Of a stretch of 64,000 nt of DNA, positions 1 to 9,574 are shown in pieces. The notes beneath the pieces are model-generated. The model was given only the letters and a program-made list of their open reading frames with translations. It did no database searches and was not told where the DNA came from. Position numbers and translations under genes: made by a program. Each line of letters opens with the position of its first letter. The first letter of the stretch is position 1. The stretch comes from Salibaculum griseiflavum (GTDB lineage Bacteria; Pseudomonadota; Alphaproteobacteria; Rhodobacterales; Rhodobacteraceae): NCBI RefSeq assembly GCF_003129565.1, contig NZ_QETF01000007.1, positions 62,001 through 126,000 on the forward strand, given 5' to 3'.

Positions 1-686
1 CCAAAAAGGCCCGCGTCAAGGCCGATTGGCTGGTGCCGCTGCCCGAGGGGCTGGACACCCGGCAGGCCATGGCCGTGGGCACCGCGGGGCTGACCGCGAT
101 GCTGGCCGTGATGGCGCTTGAGGACCAGGGCATCAAGGATGGGCCGATCCTCGTCACCGGGGCCGCCGGCGGTGTCGGGTCGGTTGCCACCGCGATTCTT
201 GCCAAGCTGGGCCATGATGTTGCCGCCGTGACCGGGCGGCCGGAACAGGCAGACTACCTCAAGGGCCTTGGCGCCTCCGAGATCGTGGCCCGCGACGAGC
301 TGACCGAGGTGACGCGCAAACCGCTGGAGGCGGAACGCTGGGGCGGGGCGGTCGATGCGGTTGCCGGCGCCATGCTGGGCCGGGTGCTCAAGCAGATGCA
401 ATACGGGTCGTCCGTCGCCGCCATCGGTCTTGCCGGCGGCGCGGCGATTGAAGGGGCGCTGATTACCCCCTTCATCCTGCGGGGCGTGAACCTGCTGGGG
501 ATCGACAGCGTTATGCAGCCCTATGAAAACCGGGTTCGGGCCTGGCAACGCATCGCGAGCGACCTGCCAATGGACAAGCTCGAGGCAATGGTTCAGCCCG
601 CGACACTGGCCGATCTGCCAAGGCTTGGCGCCGATATCCTCAAGGGCCAGGTCAAAGGCCGGGTCGTCGTGGATGTGAACGCCTAG
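1..686 (+). CDS. acuI: AcuI/YhdH-type acrylyl-CoA reductase (3' part)
   Basis: The gene enters from the left edge: the frame is open from base 3 and no start is visible, so the N-terminal catalytic lobe is missing. What remains is the MDR-superfamily NADPH-binding half. The glycine-rich TGAAGGVGSVA motif lies at about bases 155-187 and the C-terminal SVMQPYENR region follows. The fragment begins KARVKADWLVPLPEGL, which resembles the AcuI/YhdH quinone-oxidoreductase-like branch. AcuI proteins reduce acryloyl-CoA to propionyl-CoA and protect DMSP-degrading marine bacteria from acrylate. Whether this copy does so cannot be told because upstream genes are outside the window. Its stop overlaps the stop of the convergent gene on the other strand by 4 bases. 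Confidence 0.85.
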   Translation, partial: KKARVKADWLVPLPEGLDTRQAMAVGTAGLTAMLAVMALEDQGIKDGPILVTGAAGGVGSVATAILAKLGHDVAAVTGRPEQADYLKGLGASEIVARDELTEVTRKPLEAERWGGAVDAVAGAMLGRVLKQMQYGSSVAAIGLAGGAAIEGALITPFILRGVNLLGIDSVMQPYENRVRAWQRIASDLPMDKLEAMVQPATLADLPRLGADILKGQVKGRVVVDVNA

Positions 687-1402
687 GGACGCAACGCCAC
701 CGCGAACAATGTCTCATAATAGGGCATCGCCGCCTCTGCCAGGGCGGCGGCAGGCCCTGAAAGTTTCGGCAACGGCCCTTCAGCGCCGGCAAATCCTGTG
801 CTGGCATGAACCGATCCATACCAGTGCGGCGCCCATGCCCCATCGCACGGTTTCGGCCCCATATCCCACGCCAGCATGGCCGGGTCGAACGCCAGGCCGA
901 CCTCGGCGCACAAGGCCCTGAGCGCGTTTTCCGGGCTCTGCCGGATATCGGCACTGTCGATAACAACCGCCGATTGCCCGCGTGCGGCAAGTTGCTCATA
1001 CAGCTCCACCTGCTGAACGAAGCCGATATCGGCAAGAGTCGGGTCATCATATTTCGCCGCAAAGCTCGCCACCACGCGGGCGGGATGGCGGATCAGGAAC
1101 ACGTTCGTCACGGTCTCGATCCAGTCCCGAGGCATTCCCGGGATCATGTGCTGCGCCATGTGCTTCTGATAATGATGCTTCGTCCCGTACGACTGGCCGC
1201 GTGTCAGGGCCTCGACGACCTGCGCGGGGTCAGTAGGCTGCGACGCGCAGATCTCGTCGCGCATGGGATGTGCAAGACCCGTCCTGGCCAGGTATGCGGC
1301 ATAAAACGGCTCGTCCACGGCCGTGAAATCCGCCCGGTTGGCGAAGGCATACATCATCGCGGTCGAAAGGTTCCGTGGGCCACTCCAAACTGCCAATTTC
1401 AT
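683..1402 (-). CDS. Sulfotransferase-like P-loop protein
   Basis: A 239-residue protein beginning MKLAVWSGPRNLST. The WSGPRNLST loop at residues 6-14 fits the 5'-phosphosulfate-binding loop of sulfotransferase-fold proteins. A second family feature is FLIRHPARVVASF, resembling the RHP(A/R)xVVAS 3'-phosphate-binding segment. The start (ATG at 1402) overlaps the stop of the aminotransferase gene as ATGA, so the two are very likely translated together. No signal peptide or membrane segment is visible, so it is cytosolic. Sulfuryl transfer is suggested by the fold only; the acceptor is unknown and a different P-loop function is possible. Confidence 0.8.
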   Translation of the reverse strand: MKLAVWSGPRNLSTAMMYAFANRADFTAVDEPFYAAYLARTGLAHPMRDEICASQPTDPAQVVEALTRGQSYGTKHHYQKHMAQHMIPGMPRDWIETVTNVFLIRHPARVVASFAAKYDDPTLADIGFVQQVELYEQLAARGQSAVVIDSADIRQSPENALRALCAEVGLAFDPAMLAWDMGPKPCDGAWAPHWYGSVHASTGFAGAEGPLPKLSGPAAALAEAAMPYYETLFAVALRP

Positions 1403-2316
1403 GTGTTTTGGGACTGATCAGTCTCGATCAGGTCCTTGTAGAGGGCTCTGATGCGCTCGGTCATCGGGCCCATGTCGCCGGTTCCTATGATCCGGCCATC
1501 AACTTCGGCCACGGGTGTCTGGGCGCCGAACGTCCCGGTCAGGAACGCCTCGTCCGCGCCATAGACATCAACCAGAGAGAAATTGCGCTCGAAGACGGGG
1601 ATCGAGTTGGCTTTGCACAGCTCGATCACCTTGGCCCGCGTGATACCGTTCATGCAGTAATCCCCGGTGCTGGTCCAGACTTCACCCTTACGAACGATGA
1701 AGAAGTTGCAGGCATTGGTCGTATTCACGAAGCCGTGCACATCCAGCATCAAGGCCTCGTCCGCGCCTGCCTTCTCGGCGGCGATACAGGCCAGGATGCA
1801 ATTCAGCTTGGAATGGCTGTTCAGCTTCGGATCCTGGGTCATCGGCAGCCCACGCATATGCGGCACCGTGGCCAGACGGATCGGGCGCGGGATCTTGGGC
1901 TTGGAATGCTCCATGATGATGACCATCGTGGGCCCCTGCCGCGAAAGCGAAGGGTGCTGGAACGGGCGGCTCTTGACCCCCCGCGTCACCATCAGCCGGG
2001 CATGGGCATCGGTGGTCATGTGATTGGCATTTTGCGTCTCTAATAGGGCCGAAATCACCTCATCCCGGCCCATACCGATATCCAGATCGATGGCCTTGGC
2101 CGCCTCGAACAGCCGGTCGATATGCTCGTCCAGAAAGGCCCAGCGCCCGTCATAGAGGCGCAGCCCCTCCCAAACGCCATCCCCCAGCATGAAGCCGGAA
2201 TCGAAAACCGATACCGTGGCCTCGGCGCGTGGCCTCATCTGCCCGTCCACCCAGACCAGGATGTCATCGTTGCGCGCGTCGTCTTGCGCCTGATGTGTGG
2301 TTACTTTCTCGTCCAT
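1399..2316 (-). CDS. Class IV aminotransferase (branched-chain/D-amino acid type)
   Basis: A 305-residue fold-type IV PLP enzyme. The N-terminal half carries VFDSGFMLGDGVWEGLR (residues about 37-53), typical of the BCAT/DAAT family. The probable PLP lysine is K170 in LNSHSKLNC. A glycine-rich phosphate-binding segment GITRAKVIEL follows. The family transfers amino groups between branched-chain or D-amino acids and 2-oxo acids. Substrate cannot be assigned here, and the partner sulfotransferase-like gene overlapping its stop argues against a plain housekeeping IlvE. The start at 2316 gives a slightly extended polar N-terminus. A later start at the methionine of VDGQM is unlikely because it would remove conserved sequence. 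Confidence 0.85.
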   Translation of the reverse strand: MDEKVTTHQAQDDARNDDILVWVDGQMRPRAEATVSVFDSGFMLGDGVWEGLRLYDGRWAFLDEHIDRLFEAAKAIDLDIGMGRDEVISALLETQNANHMTTDAHARLMVTRGVKSRPFQHPSLSRQGPTMVIIMEHSKPKIPRPIRLATVPHMRGLPMTQDPKLNSHSKLNCILACIAAEKAGADEALMLDVHGFVNTTNACNFFIVRKGEVWTSTGDYCMNGITRAKVIELCKANSIPVFERNFSLVDVYGADEAFLTGTFGAQTPVAEVDGRIIGTGDMGPMTERIRALYKDLIETDQSQNT

Positions 2317-2469
2317 TCCGGCAGGCTAGGGGGGCGATGCGCCCAATCCAAGCCCGAATTTGAACGTATGACAGGACGCCCTCTCTTTCACGACCCCGTG
2401 ACTTCACGGGCGCTTGAATTGCGGCGCCGCCCGTTGGCTGCGCATGCTGCGATCAAAGGAGTTTCCGAC

Positions 2470-3132
2470 ATGACCCGCCCAAGTCGCAACTTGAAGACCG
2501 CCGTTCTGATGATCGCAATCATGCTGGGCTGGATCGTGCATGCCGGTTCGGCCCAGGCACGCGACTTGCAGGTTCTCACCGTGGCGGGCGGCTGCTTCTG
2601 GTGCGTCGAGGCGGATTTCGAAAAGGTGGCGGGTGTCGAGGAGGTGGTGTCGGGCTATACCGGCGGAACGGTTGCGAACCCCACCTACAAACAGGTGACC
2701 CGGGGCGGGACCGGCCATTACGAGGCGGTGGAAATCCGCTACGACGCCGACCGCGTCTCGGCGCGGCAACTCTATGATCTGTTCTTCCGTTCGATCGACC
2801 CAACCGATGCCGGCGGCCAGTTCTGCGATCGCGGCGAAAGCTATCGCACGGCGATTTTCGTCTCTGATCCGGCGGAACGCGCCGCGGCGGTCGCCGCCAA
2901 GGCCGCCGCCGAGTCCGAGTTGGGGCAACCCATTGTAACGCCCATTCTCGATGCCGGGCCTTTCTACGAGGCCGAAGATTACCACCAGAACTATTATCGC
3001 GGACAGGACCGCGTGATTACCCGGCGCGGCATCAAGACCATGGAAGAGGCATACAAGTTCTACCGCGACGCCTGCGGCCGCGATGCACGCATTCGGCAGC
3101 TCTGGGGGAACGACGCGCCGTTCGTGAACTAG
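2470..3132 (+). CDS. msrA: Exported peptide-methionine (S)-S-oxide reductase MsrA
   Basis: A 220-residue MsrA. The start is ATG at 2470 because AAAGGAG lies 9 bases upstream (2454-2460) and the first 25 residues form a signal peptide: basic start, hydrophobic LMIAIMLGWIVHAG core and an AQA cleavage site. The frame stays open further upstream, but that stretch overlaps the divergent aminotransferase. The catalytic motif AGGCFWC follows the leader, so the first Cys is the likely sulfenic-acid nucleophile. It should repair methionine sulfoxide in periplasmic proteins. A second, cytosolic MsrA sits at 62993-63502 beside MsrB; this copy stands alone. Its stop overlaps the convergent kinase gene. 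Confidence 0.9.
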   Translation: MTRPSRNLKTAVLMIAIMLGWIVHAGSAQARDLQVLTVAGGCFWCVEADFEKVAGVEEVVSGYTGGTVANPTYKQVTRGGTGHYEAVEIRYDADRVSARQLYDLFFRSIDPTDAGGQFCDRGESYRTAIFVSDPAERAAAVAAKAAAESELGQPIVTPILDAGPFYEAEDYHQNYYRGQDRVITRRGIKTMEEAYKFYRDACGRDARIRQLWGNDAPFVN

Positions 3133-3995
3133 GCGCGAAAGGACTGAACCTCTGCCAGGTCGGGGATCACGTCGGCGGTGCCGTGGCGCATGACCATAAG
3201 GGCCGCCGCCGTGTTTGCCAGACCCATGGCCTGCGCCATGGGCATGCCACGATCCAACCCCGCCAGAACATAGCCGGTAAAGGTGTCGCCCGCACCGGTC
3301 GTATCGACCGGCTCAACCTGCAGCGCCGCGACATGCACCGGTCCATCGGGACCGAACCATGTGGCTCCATCACCTCCCTGGGTGACGATCACGTTCTCCA
3401 CGGGCAATTTGGCCGGGGATGTCCCGGTCGCCTCTTCCAGTTGTTGGGCCTCAACCGCGTTCAGGAAAAGCAGATCGAGATGGTCCAGCACCGCCTGCAC
3501 CTTCTCGGCGTCGAACGGCGCCGCCGCATATGCCACCTTCAACCCCATTTTGCTGGCCAAGGTAGCGGCCTCGGGCTGCAGGATGGTTTCGTTCTGCATG
3601 ACCAGCCAATCACCCGTTTCCGCGCGAGTCAGAGCCTGTTCGAGGATTTCTGGCGGGATCTTCATGTTGGCCCCGGGATGGAGCACGATCATGTTCTCAC
3701 CATCCGGATCAACGAAGATCATCGCCTGGCAGGTCTCGGTCTCGACCTGGGCGATATGGCGCGTATCGACGCCGTATTCCATCAGCCGGTCCACGGCCCA
3801 GCGCCCGTCCGGACCCACTGCTCCGATATGAGAAACATGCGCCCCCGCCTGTGCGGCGGCGACAGACATGTTCGTCCCCTTGCCGCCGAGGAAAACCTGC
3901 CGGTCGGTCGAGCTGAGCGTTTCGCCCGGCCCGGGCAGATGCGGCACCTGATAGATGAAATCCGCGTTGATCGAGCCGAGGTTCCAGACGGTCAT
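3129..3995 (-). CDS. PfkB-family sugar kinase, ribokinase-like
   Basis: A 288-residue PfkB/ribokinase-fold protein. The N-terminal signature GGKGTNMSVAAAQAG (residues 37-51) matches the ribokinase GGKGxNxAVAAA sugar-binding motif. The C-terminal DTTGAGDTF motif (231-239) supplies the anion hole and catalytic base D237. Ribokinase phosphorylates ribose at O5; other PfkB kinases act on nucleosides, fructose or tagatose, so the sugar is not certain. The start ATG shares one base with the TGA of the malic enzyme gene upstream (TGATG), suggesting translational coupling. No sugar transporter or LacI-type regulator lies next to it, which is unusual for a catabolic ribokinase. Confidence 0.82.
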   Translation of the reverse strand: MTVWNLGSINADFIYQVPHLPGPGETLSSTDRQVFLGGKGTNMSVAAAQAGAHVSHIGAVGPDGRWAVDRLMEYGVDTRHIAQVETETCQAMIFVDPDGENMIVLHPGANMKIPPEILEQALTRAETGDWLVMQNETILQPEAATLASKMGLKVAYAAAPFDAEKVQAVLDHLDLLFLNAVEAQQLEEATGTSPAKLPVENVIVTQGGDGATWFGPDGPVHVAALQVEPVDTTGAGDTFTGYVLAGLDRGMPMAQAMGLANTAAALMVMRHGTADVIPDLAEVQSFRA

Positions 3996-6250
3996 CAGCC
4001 GACCTTGCAGGCCGCCAGAACGGCCATGTTCAGGATGTCATTCACCGTTGCGGTGGTGGAGCAGATCTGGATCGGCCGGTCGATCCCCGAAAGGATCGGG
4101 CCGATCACGGTCGCCCCGGCCATTTCCTGCATCAGCTTGACCGAGATCGAGGCGGAGTGCCGCGCCGGCACCACCAAGACATTTGCCGGGCCGGTCAGGC
4201 GCGAAAACGGATATTGCTCCATCGCCTTGGGGTTCAGGGCGACATCGACGGTCATTTCGCCTTCGTATTCGAAATCCACGCCGCGTGCGTCCAGGACCTT
4301 GGGGGCCATGTGCATCTTGGTCGCGCGTTCCGAAACCGGATAGCCGAAGGTCGAGAAAGACAGGAAGGCGACACGCGGCTCCAAGCCGAGGTCGCGCGCG
4401 ACCGAGGCGCCGCGCTCGGCGATGACGGCAAGGTCGTTCTCGTCCGGCCACTCATGAACAAGCGTATCCGAGATCAGGACGATCCGCCCCTTGTTCAAGA
4501 CTGCCGAGACACCAACAGCACCGTCCTGCGGGCTGGCGTCGAAAACGTGATTGATCAGTTCCAGCACATGCGCCGATTTGCGGGTTGCGCCGGTGACCAT
4601 GGCATCGGCATGGTCATGCGCCAGCATCAGCGCCGAGAACACGTGCCGATCGCGCGCGGCAAGGCGGTGGATGTCGTGCCGGTCATGGCCCTTGCGCTGA
4701 AGCCGTTCGTAGAGGAAGTCCTTATAGGTATCGAGGTAGTCGGTGTTCGCCGCATTCACCACGCGCAGTTCGCGCACGGCATCGCCCAGCCCCTCGGCCT
4801 CCAGCTTTTGTTTCACGTCCTGTTCGCGACCCACGACCAGCGCCCGGCCATATCCACCCCGTTGATACGACACGGCGGCGCGCAACACGCGCGGGTCATC
4901 GCCCTCGGCGAAAACGACGGTGGACTGGTTCTTGCGGGCGCGGGCATTGATCCCGCGCAGGATCGACGCGGTCGGGTCCATCCGGGTTTTCAGCGATTCC
5001 TCGTAGCCGTCCATGTCCACGATGGGTCGCCGGGCCACACCCGTTTCCATCCCGGCACGGGCCACGGCGGGTGGCACCACGTGGATAAGGCGCGGATCAA
5101 AGGGCGTCGGAATGATATAATCGCGACCGAAGGTCAGTTTGCGCCCATAGGCCATAGCGACCTCGTCGGGCACATCTTCACGGGCAAGACGGGCGAGGGC
5201 GTGAGCGCAGGCAATCTTCATCTCGTCGTTGATGGCACGCGCATGAATATCCAGTGCGCCTCGGAACAGGTAGGGAAAGCCCAGGACGTTGTTCACCTGG
5301 TTGGGATAGTCCGAGCGACCGGTGGCGACGATGGCATCCACGCGAACGGCTTGCGCCTCTTCGGGGGTAATTTCCGGGTCGGGGTTCGCCATGGCGAAGA
5401 TGACAGGGTTATCCGCCATGCTCTCGACCATCTCATGCGTCACGGCCCCCTTGACCGACACGCCCAGGAAAACGTCGGCGCCCTTCATCGCCTCTTCGAG
5501 GCTGCGCAGGTCGGTCTTGATCGCGTGGGCCGATTTCCACTGGTTCATGCCCTCGGTCCGGCCCTGGTAGATCACGCCTTTGGTATCACAGACGACGCAG
5601 TTTTCATGCCGCGCGCCCATCGCCTTGAGCAGCTCGATACAGGCGATCCCGGCGGCACCGGCGCCGTTGAGGACAATGCGGCAATCCTCGATCTTCTTGC
5701 CGGACAGGTGCAGCGCGTTGATCAGGCCGGCGGCGCATATCACGGCGGTGCCGTGCTGGTCGTCATGGAAGACGGGAATGTCCATCTCTTCCTTGAGACG
5801 CTGTTCGATGATGAAACACTCGGGCGCCTTGATGTCCTCAAGGTTGATGCCGCCAAAGGTCGGCCCCATCAGGCGCACGGCCTTGCAGAATTCGTCAGGG
5901 TCTTCGGTATCCAGCTCGATATCGATGGAGTTCACATCAGCGAACCGTTTGAACAGGACCGACTTGCCCTCCATCACCGGTTTGGACCCGGACGCGCCCA
6001 GGTTGCCGAGACCCAAAACCGCTGTGCCGTTGGAAATCACGGCAACAAGATTGCCCTTGTTGGTGTAGTCATAAACGGTCTCCGGGTTGGCGGCGATTTC
6101 CTCGCAGGGCACGGCCACACCTGGGGAATAGGCCAGCGACAAGTCCCGCTGCGTCGTCATTGGAACTGTGGCCTGCACCTCCCACTTGCCCGGCGTGGGT
6201 TCGATGTGGAATTGCAGCGCTTCCTCGCGCGTGATGCGGTGCTTGGCCAT
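3995..6250 (-). CDS. maeB: NADP-dependent malic enzyme with phosphotransacetylase-like domain
   Basis: A 751-residue MaeB-type enzyme that oxidatively decarboxylates malate to pyruvate with NADPH production. The start is ATG at 6250, preceded by GGGAGGAAC. The reading frame extends upstream but only over low-quality sequence in the divergent promoter region. Residues 1-160 hold the malic N-terminal domain (SPGVAVPCEEI; FHDDQHGTAVICAAGL). The NAD(P)-binding domain follows (LNGAGAAGIACIELL). Residues from about 430 form the phosphate acetyltransferase-like C-terminal domain, usually regulatory and catalytically inactive in these hybrids. Length fits the 750-770 residue alphaproteobacterial enzymes. 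It is followed by the overlapping PfkB kinase gene. Confidence 0.95.
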   Translation of the reverse strand: MAKHRITREEALQFHIEPTPGKWEVQATVPMTTQRDLSLAYSPGVAVPCEEIAANPETVYDYTNKGNLVAVISNGTAVLGLGNLGASGSKPVMEGKSVLFKRFADVNSIDIELDTEDPDEFCKAVRLMGPTFGGINLEDIKAPECFIIEQRLKEEMDIPVFHDDQHGTAVICAAGLINALHLSGKKIEDCRIVLNGAGAAGIACIELLKAMGARHENCVVCDTKGVIYQGRTEGMNQWKSAHAIKTDLRSLEEAMKGADVFLGVSVKGAVTHEMVESMADNPVIFAMANPDPEITPEEAQAVRVDAIVATGRSDYPNQVNNVLGFPYLFRGALDIHARAINDEMKIACAHALARLAREDVPDEVAMAYGRKLTFGRDYIIPTPFDPRLIHVVPPAVARAGMETGVARRPIVDMDGYEESLKTRMDPTASILRGINARARKNQSTVVFAEGDDPRVLRAAVSYQRGGYGRALVVGREQDVKQKLEAEGLGDAVRELRVVNAANTDYLDTYKDFLYERLQRKGHDRHDIHRLAARDRHVFSALMLAHDHADAMVTGATRKSAHVLELINHVFDASPQDGAVGVSAVLNKGRIVLISDTLVHEWPDENDLAVIAERGASVARDLGLEPRVAFLSFSTFGYPVSERATKMHMAPKVLDARGVDFEYEGEMTVDVALNPKAMEQYPFSRLTGPANVLVVPARHSASISVKLMQEMAGATVIGPILSGIDRPIQICSTTATVNDILNMAVLAACKVG

Positions 6251-6377
6251 GTGGTTCCTCCCGTTCAGCGCAAGAAGCTTTAAGGGATAGGCGGTTGGCC
6301 CCGCAACCGGTCTCTTTTCGACTTTCGTCGCTAACATCCGCTGGTTAGGTTCGGCGGGCAGGTATCCGGGGGGATGA

Positions 6378-9023
6378 ATGAGCAACAAATCGGCCAGTGT
6401 CACACCGATGATGGCGCAATTCCTGGAGATCAAGGAAGGCCATCCCGATGCCCTGTTGTTTTATCGGATGGGCGATTTCTACGAGTTGTTTTTCGACGAC
6501 GCCGTGGCGGCGGCCGAGGCGTTGGATATCGCCCTGACCAAGCGCGGCAAACACCTGGGTGAAGACATCCCCATGTGCGGCGTGCCTGTGCATTCCGCCG
6601 AAGGCTACTTGTTGACCCTGATCCGCAAGGGCTTCCGGGTCGCGGTCTGCGAGCAGATGGAAGACCCCGCCGAAGCAAAAAAGCGGGGATCGAAGGCTGT
6701 CGTCAAACGCGAGGTCGTGCGGCTGGTGACACCGGGCACCTTGACCGAGGAAAGCCTGCTCGATGCACGCCGTCATAATTTCCTCGCCGCCTATGCCCAG
6801 GTTCGTGGGCAATCGGCTTTGGCTTGGGCCGATATTTCAACGGGCAGCCTGTCGGTCATGACCTGCGCGCCAGTGGCCCTAGGCCCCGAACTGGCCCGGC
6901 TTGCCCCGCGCGAGGTGTTGGTTTCGGAAAGCGGTGAGGGTGAGTTCGGGCAGATCATCGAAGAGTCCGGCGCGTCGTTGACGGTGCTCGGAAGCGCGGC
7001 TTTCGACAGCACAAACGGCCTTTCACGCATGTGCAGGCTCTACTCGGTCGAGTCACTTGACGGATTTGGCAGCTTCGACCGGCACGAGATCGCAGCCCTT
7101 GCCGCCGTGGTCGAGTATCTGGAGATCACCCAGAAGGGGAAGCTGCCGTTGCTCCGGCCGCCGGTCAAGGAATACCGCGACGGCGCAATGCAGATCGACG
7201 CCGCCACCCGGCGCTCACTGGAATTGACCAATTCGATGACAGGGGGGCGGGCCGGCTCCTTGTTGGGCGCGATCGACAAGACGATCACCTCGCCCGGTGC
7301 ACGGCTGCTGGAGCGGCGTCTGTCCGCCCCGTCCCGATCCCTTGAAACAGTGCAGTCGAGGTTGGACAGTGTCGAATTTGCCCATGAGCAGCCGGCACTC
7401 TTCGAAGATGTCCGTGAGGCTCTGAAATCCGTTCATGACCTCGATCGTGCTCTGTCCCGACTGGCGCTGGATCGTGGTGGGCCACGCGACATGGCGGCGA
7501 TCCGGAATTCCATCGCCGCCGCGCGCGCGCTGCACGACCTTCTGCCGGAACAGATGCCCGACATCCTGGGACATGCGCGCGCCGGACTTGTCGGGCTTGA
7601 AGAGATCGGGGAACATCTTGAAGCGGCTCTGGTCGCCGAGCCGCCCCTTCTGACCCGTGACGGCGCTTTCATCGCGGCTGGCTACGACGAGGAGCTGGAC
7701 GAGTTCCGCAAATTACGGGACGAGGGACGGTCTGTGATCGCCGGATTGCAGACGGACTATGCGAAACTTTCGGACATCGCCTCTCTCAAGATCAAGCATA
7801 ACAACGTTCTGGGCTACTTCATCGAAACCACCTCGACCCATGCCAAGAAGATGATGGAGCCGCCATTGTCGGAGACCTTCATTCACCGGCAGACAACGGC
7901 GAACCAGGTGCGGTTCACAACCCTGGAACTGAGTGAGCTTGAAACCCGCATCCTCAATGCCGGGGGTCGGGTTCTGGAAATCGAAAAGCGGCTCTATTCC
8001 AGCTTGAAAGACCGTATTCTCGAGGAGGCGGCGCGTATTTCTGCCCTAGCACGCGCGTTCGCCGAGCTGGACGTCATCTCGGCCCTGGCGAAGCTGGCGC
8101 GCGAGGAGGGCTGGACGCGCCCAGTGGTAGACGACACCCGGGACTTCGAGATCATCGGCGGACGCCACCCGGTTGTCGAGGCGGCCCTCAAGAAGGACGG
8201 CACGCCCTTCGTCGCCAATGACTGCAATCTGACCGAACAATCGGTTTGGCTTCTGACCGGGCCGAACATGGCGGGTAAATCGACGTTTCTCCGCCAGAAC
8301 GCCTTGATCGCGGCGCTGGCACAGACCGGATCGTTCGTGCCGGCAACATCTGCCCATATCGGGTTGGTCAGCCAGATTTTCAGCCGGGTGGGGGCCTCTG
8401 ACGACCTGGCGCGTGGGCGCTCGACCTTCATGGTCGAGATGGTCGAAACGGCGGCAATCCTGAACCAGGCGGACGACCGCGCCCTTGTCATCCTCGATGA
8501 GATTGGACGTGGAACATCGACGTATGATGGTCTGTCCATCGCTTGGGCGACCCTGGAGCATTTGCATGAGGTGAACCGCTGCCGCAGCCTGTTCGCCACG
8601 CATTACCACGAATTGACCGCGCTTTCGGCGCGTTTGGAGGGGGTCGAGAACGCGACGGTTCGGGTCAAGGAATGGGAAGGTGAGGTGGTCTTCCTGCATG
8701 AGGTGAAGCGCGGCACGGCTGAAGGCAGCTACGGTGTGCAGGTCGCCCGCCTGGCCGGCCTGCCGGCCCAGGTTGTCGAACGCGCCAAGGTGGTTCTGGA
8801 GATGCTGGAAAAGGGAGAACGGGAAACCGGGCGCGGTCCGGACAGCTTGATCGACGAGCTACCGCTGTTTTCCGCAACGCCGTCGGCACCTTCACCGACG
8901 CCTGCGACCGAGTCGGAAGTCGAGGAGAGACTCAAAGGGGTGCTTCCCGACAACTTGACGCCGCGGGAAGCGCTGGACCTGGTTTACGAGCTGAAGGCGC
9001 TTACGACGCCGGAGTCGAACTGA
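6378..9023 (+). CDS. mutS: DNA mismatch repair ATPase MutS
   Basis: An 881-residue MutS. The N-terminal mismatch-recognition domain shows [15 protein letters not shown], including the Phe-x-Glu wedge motif. The C-terminal ABC-type ATPase has Walker [10 protein letters not shown] near residue 627, Walker [13 protein letters not shown] near 703, and the H-loop FATHYHELT. The start ATG at 6378 follows a G-rich Shine-Dalgarno stretch (GGGGGGAT). It recognises base mismatches and recruits MutL. It is divergent from maeB across 127 bases, and its last 23 bases overlap the 3' end of grpE on the opposite strand. Confidence 0.97.
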   Translation: MSNKSASVTPMMAQFLEIKEGHPDALLFYRMGDFYELFFDDAVAAAEALDIALTKRGKHLGEDIPMCGVPVHSAEGYLLTLIRKGFRVAVCEQMEDPAEAKKRGSKAVVKREVVRLVTPGTLTEESLLDARRHNFLAAYAQVRGQSALAWADISTGSLSVMTCAPVALGPELARLAPREVLVSESGEGEFGQIIEESGASLTVLGSAAFDSTNGLSRMCRLYSVESLDGFGSFDRHEIAALAAVVEYLEITQKGKLPLLRPPVKEYRDGAMQIDAATRRSLELTNSMTGGRAGSLLGAIDKTITSPGARLLERRLSAPSRSLETVQSRLDSVEFAHEQPALFEDVREALKSVHDLDRALSRLALDRGGPRDMAAIRNSIAAARALHDLLPEQMPDILGHARAGLVGLEEIGEHLEAALVAEPPLLTRDGAFIAAGYDEELDEFRKLRDEGRSVIAGLQTDYAKLSDIASLKIKHNNVLGYFIETTSTHAKKMMEPPLSETFIHRQTTANQVRFTTLELSELETRILNAGGRVLEIEKRLYSSLKDRILEEAARISALARAFAELDVISALAKLAREEGWTRPVVDDTRDFEIIGGRHPVVEAALKKDGTPFVANDCNLTEQSVWLLTGPNMAGKSTFLRQNALIAALAQTGSFVPATSAHIGLVSQIFSRVGASDDLARGRSTFMVEMVETAAILNQADDRALVILDEIGRGTSTYDGLSIAWATLEHLHEVNRCRSLFATHYHELTALSARLEGVENATVRVKEWEGEVVFLHEVKRGTAEGSYGVQVARLAGLPAQVVERAKVVLEMLEKGERETGRGPDSLIDELPLFSATPSAPSPTPATESEVEERLKGVLPDNLTPREALDLVYELKALTTPESN

Positions 9024-9564
9024 CGCCAACCTGCGCGGGGCGAAGAAGGCGATCGTGCAACATGAATCCCGTGGCAGAGACCTGAATGATGTCGCCCGCC
9101 TTGGTGTTGGGCACCGGCGCTTCGAACATCGCCTCGTGGCTTTGGGGATCGAACTTGTCGCCCAGCTCGGGCTGGATCGGGGTAATCCCGTGTTTTTCAA
9201 AAACCTTGAGCAGCTCGCGCATGGTCAGCTGAACACCTTCGAGCAGGGCCTTGTCGAATTCGCTGACATCGTCCCCGTCCTGGCGCAAGGCGCGTTCGAG
9301 GTTGTCATAGACCGGGAGCAGATCCCGCGCGAGGCGGGAACCACCGTAATTCTCGGCCTCGCGGCGATCACGCTCGGCCCGCTTGCGGGTGTTTTCCGCA
9401 TCGGCCAAGGCGCGAATATAGGCATCTTTCAACTCGGCGTTCTCTGCGCGCAGCGCCTCGATCTCGTCGCCTTCCTCGGCCAATTCATCCAGGGACATCG
9501 GCTCGTCGGCCATGTCTTCCATGGTGTCGTCGGAAATCTGCTCTTCTGGTTTCGCTGTGCTCAT
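9001..9564 (-). CDS. grpE: GrpE, nucleotide exchange factor for DnaK
   Basis: A 187-residue GrpE. An acidic N-terminus is followed by a long helix with coiled-coil heptads ([22 protein letters not shown], about residues 33-54) and the family segment [14 protein letters not shown]. The conserved C-terminal part includes [12 protein letters not shown] and a DPQSHEAMF element. It releases ADP from DnaK in the Hsp70 cycle and acts as a thermosensor. It lies 10 bases downstream of hrcA, so both are in one leftward operon that brings the heat-shock repressor together with a chaperone cofactor. dnaKJ are not in the window. Confidence 0.95.
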   Translation of the reverse strand: MSTAKPEEQISDDTMEDMADEPMSLDELAEEGDEIEALRAENAELKDAYIRALADAENTRKRAERDRREAENYGGSRLARDLLPVYDNLERALRQDGDDVSEFDKALLEGVQLTMRELLKVFEKHGITPIQPELGDKFDPQSHEAMFEAPVPNTKAGDIIQVSATGFMLHDRLLRPAQVGVSSTPAS

Positions 9565-9574
9565 AGTCGCCTTC

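Noticed and set aside
4157-6283. 708-codon open frame antisense to maeB
   Set aside because: It mirrors the maeB reading frame, is His/Arg/Gly-rich without a family motif, and arises from GC-rich codon bias.
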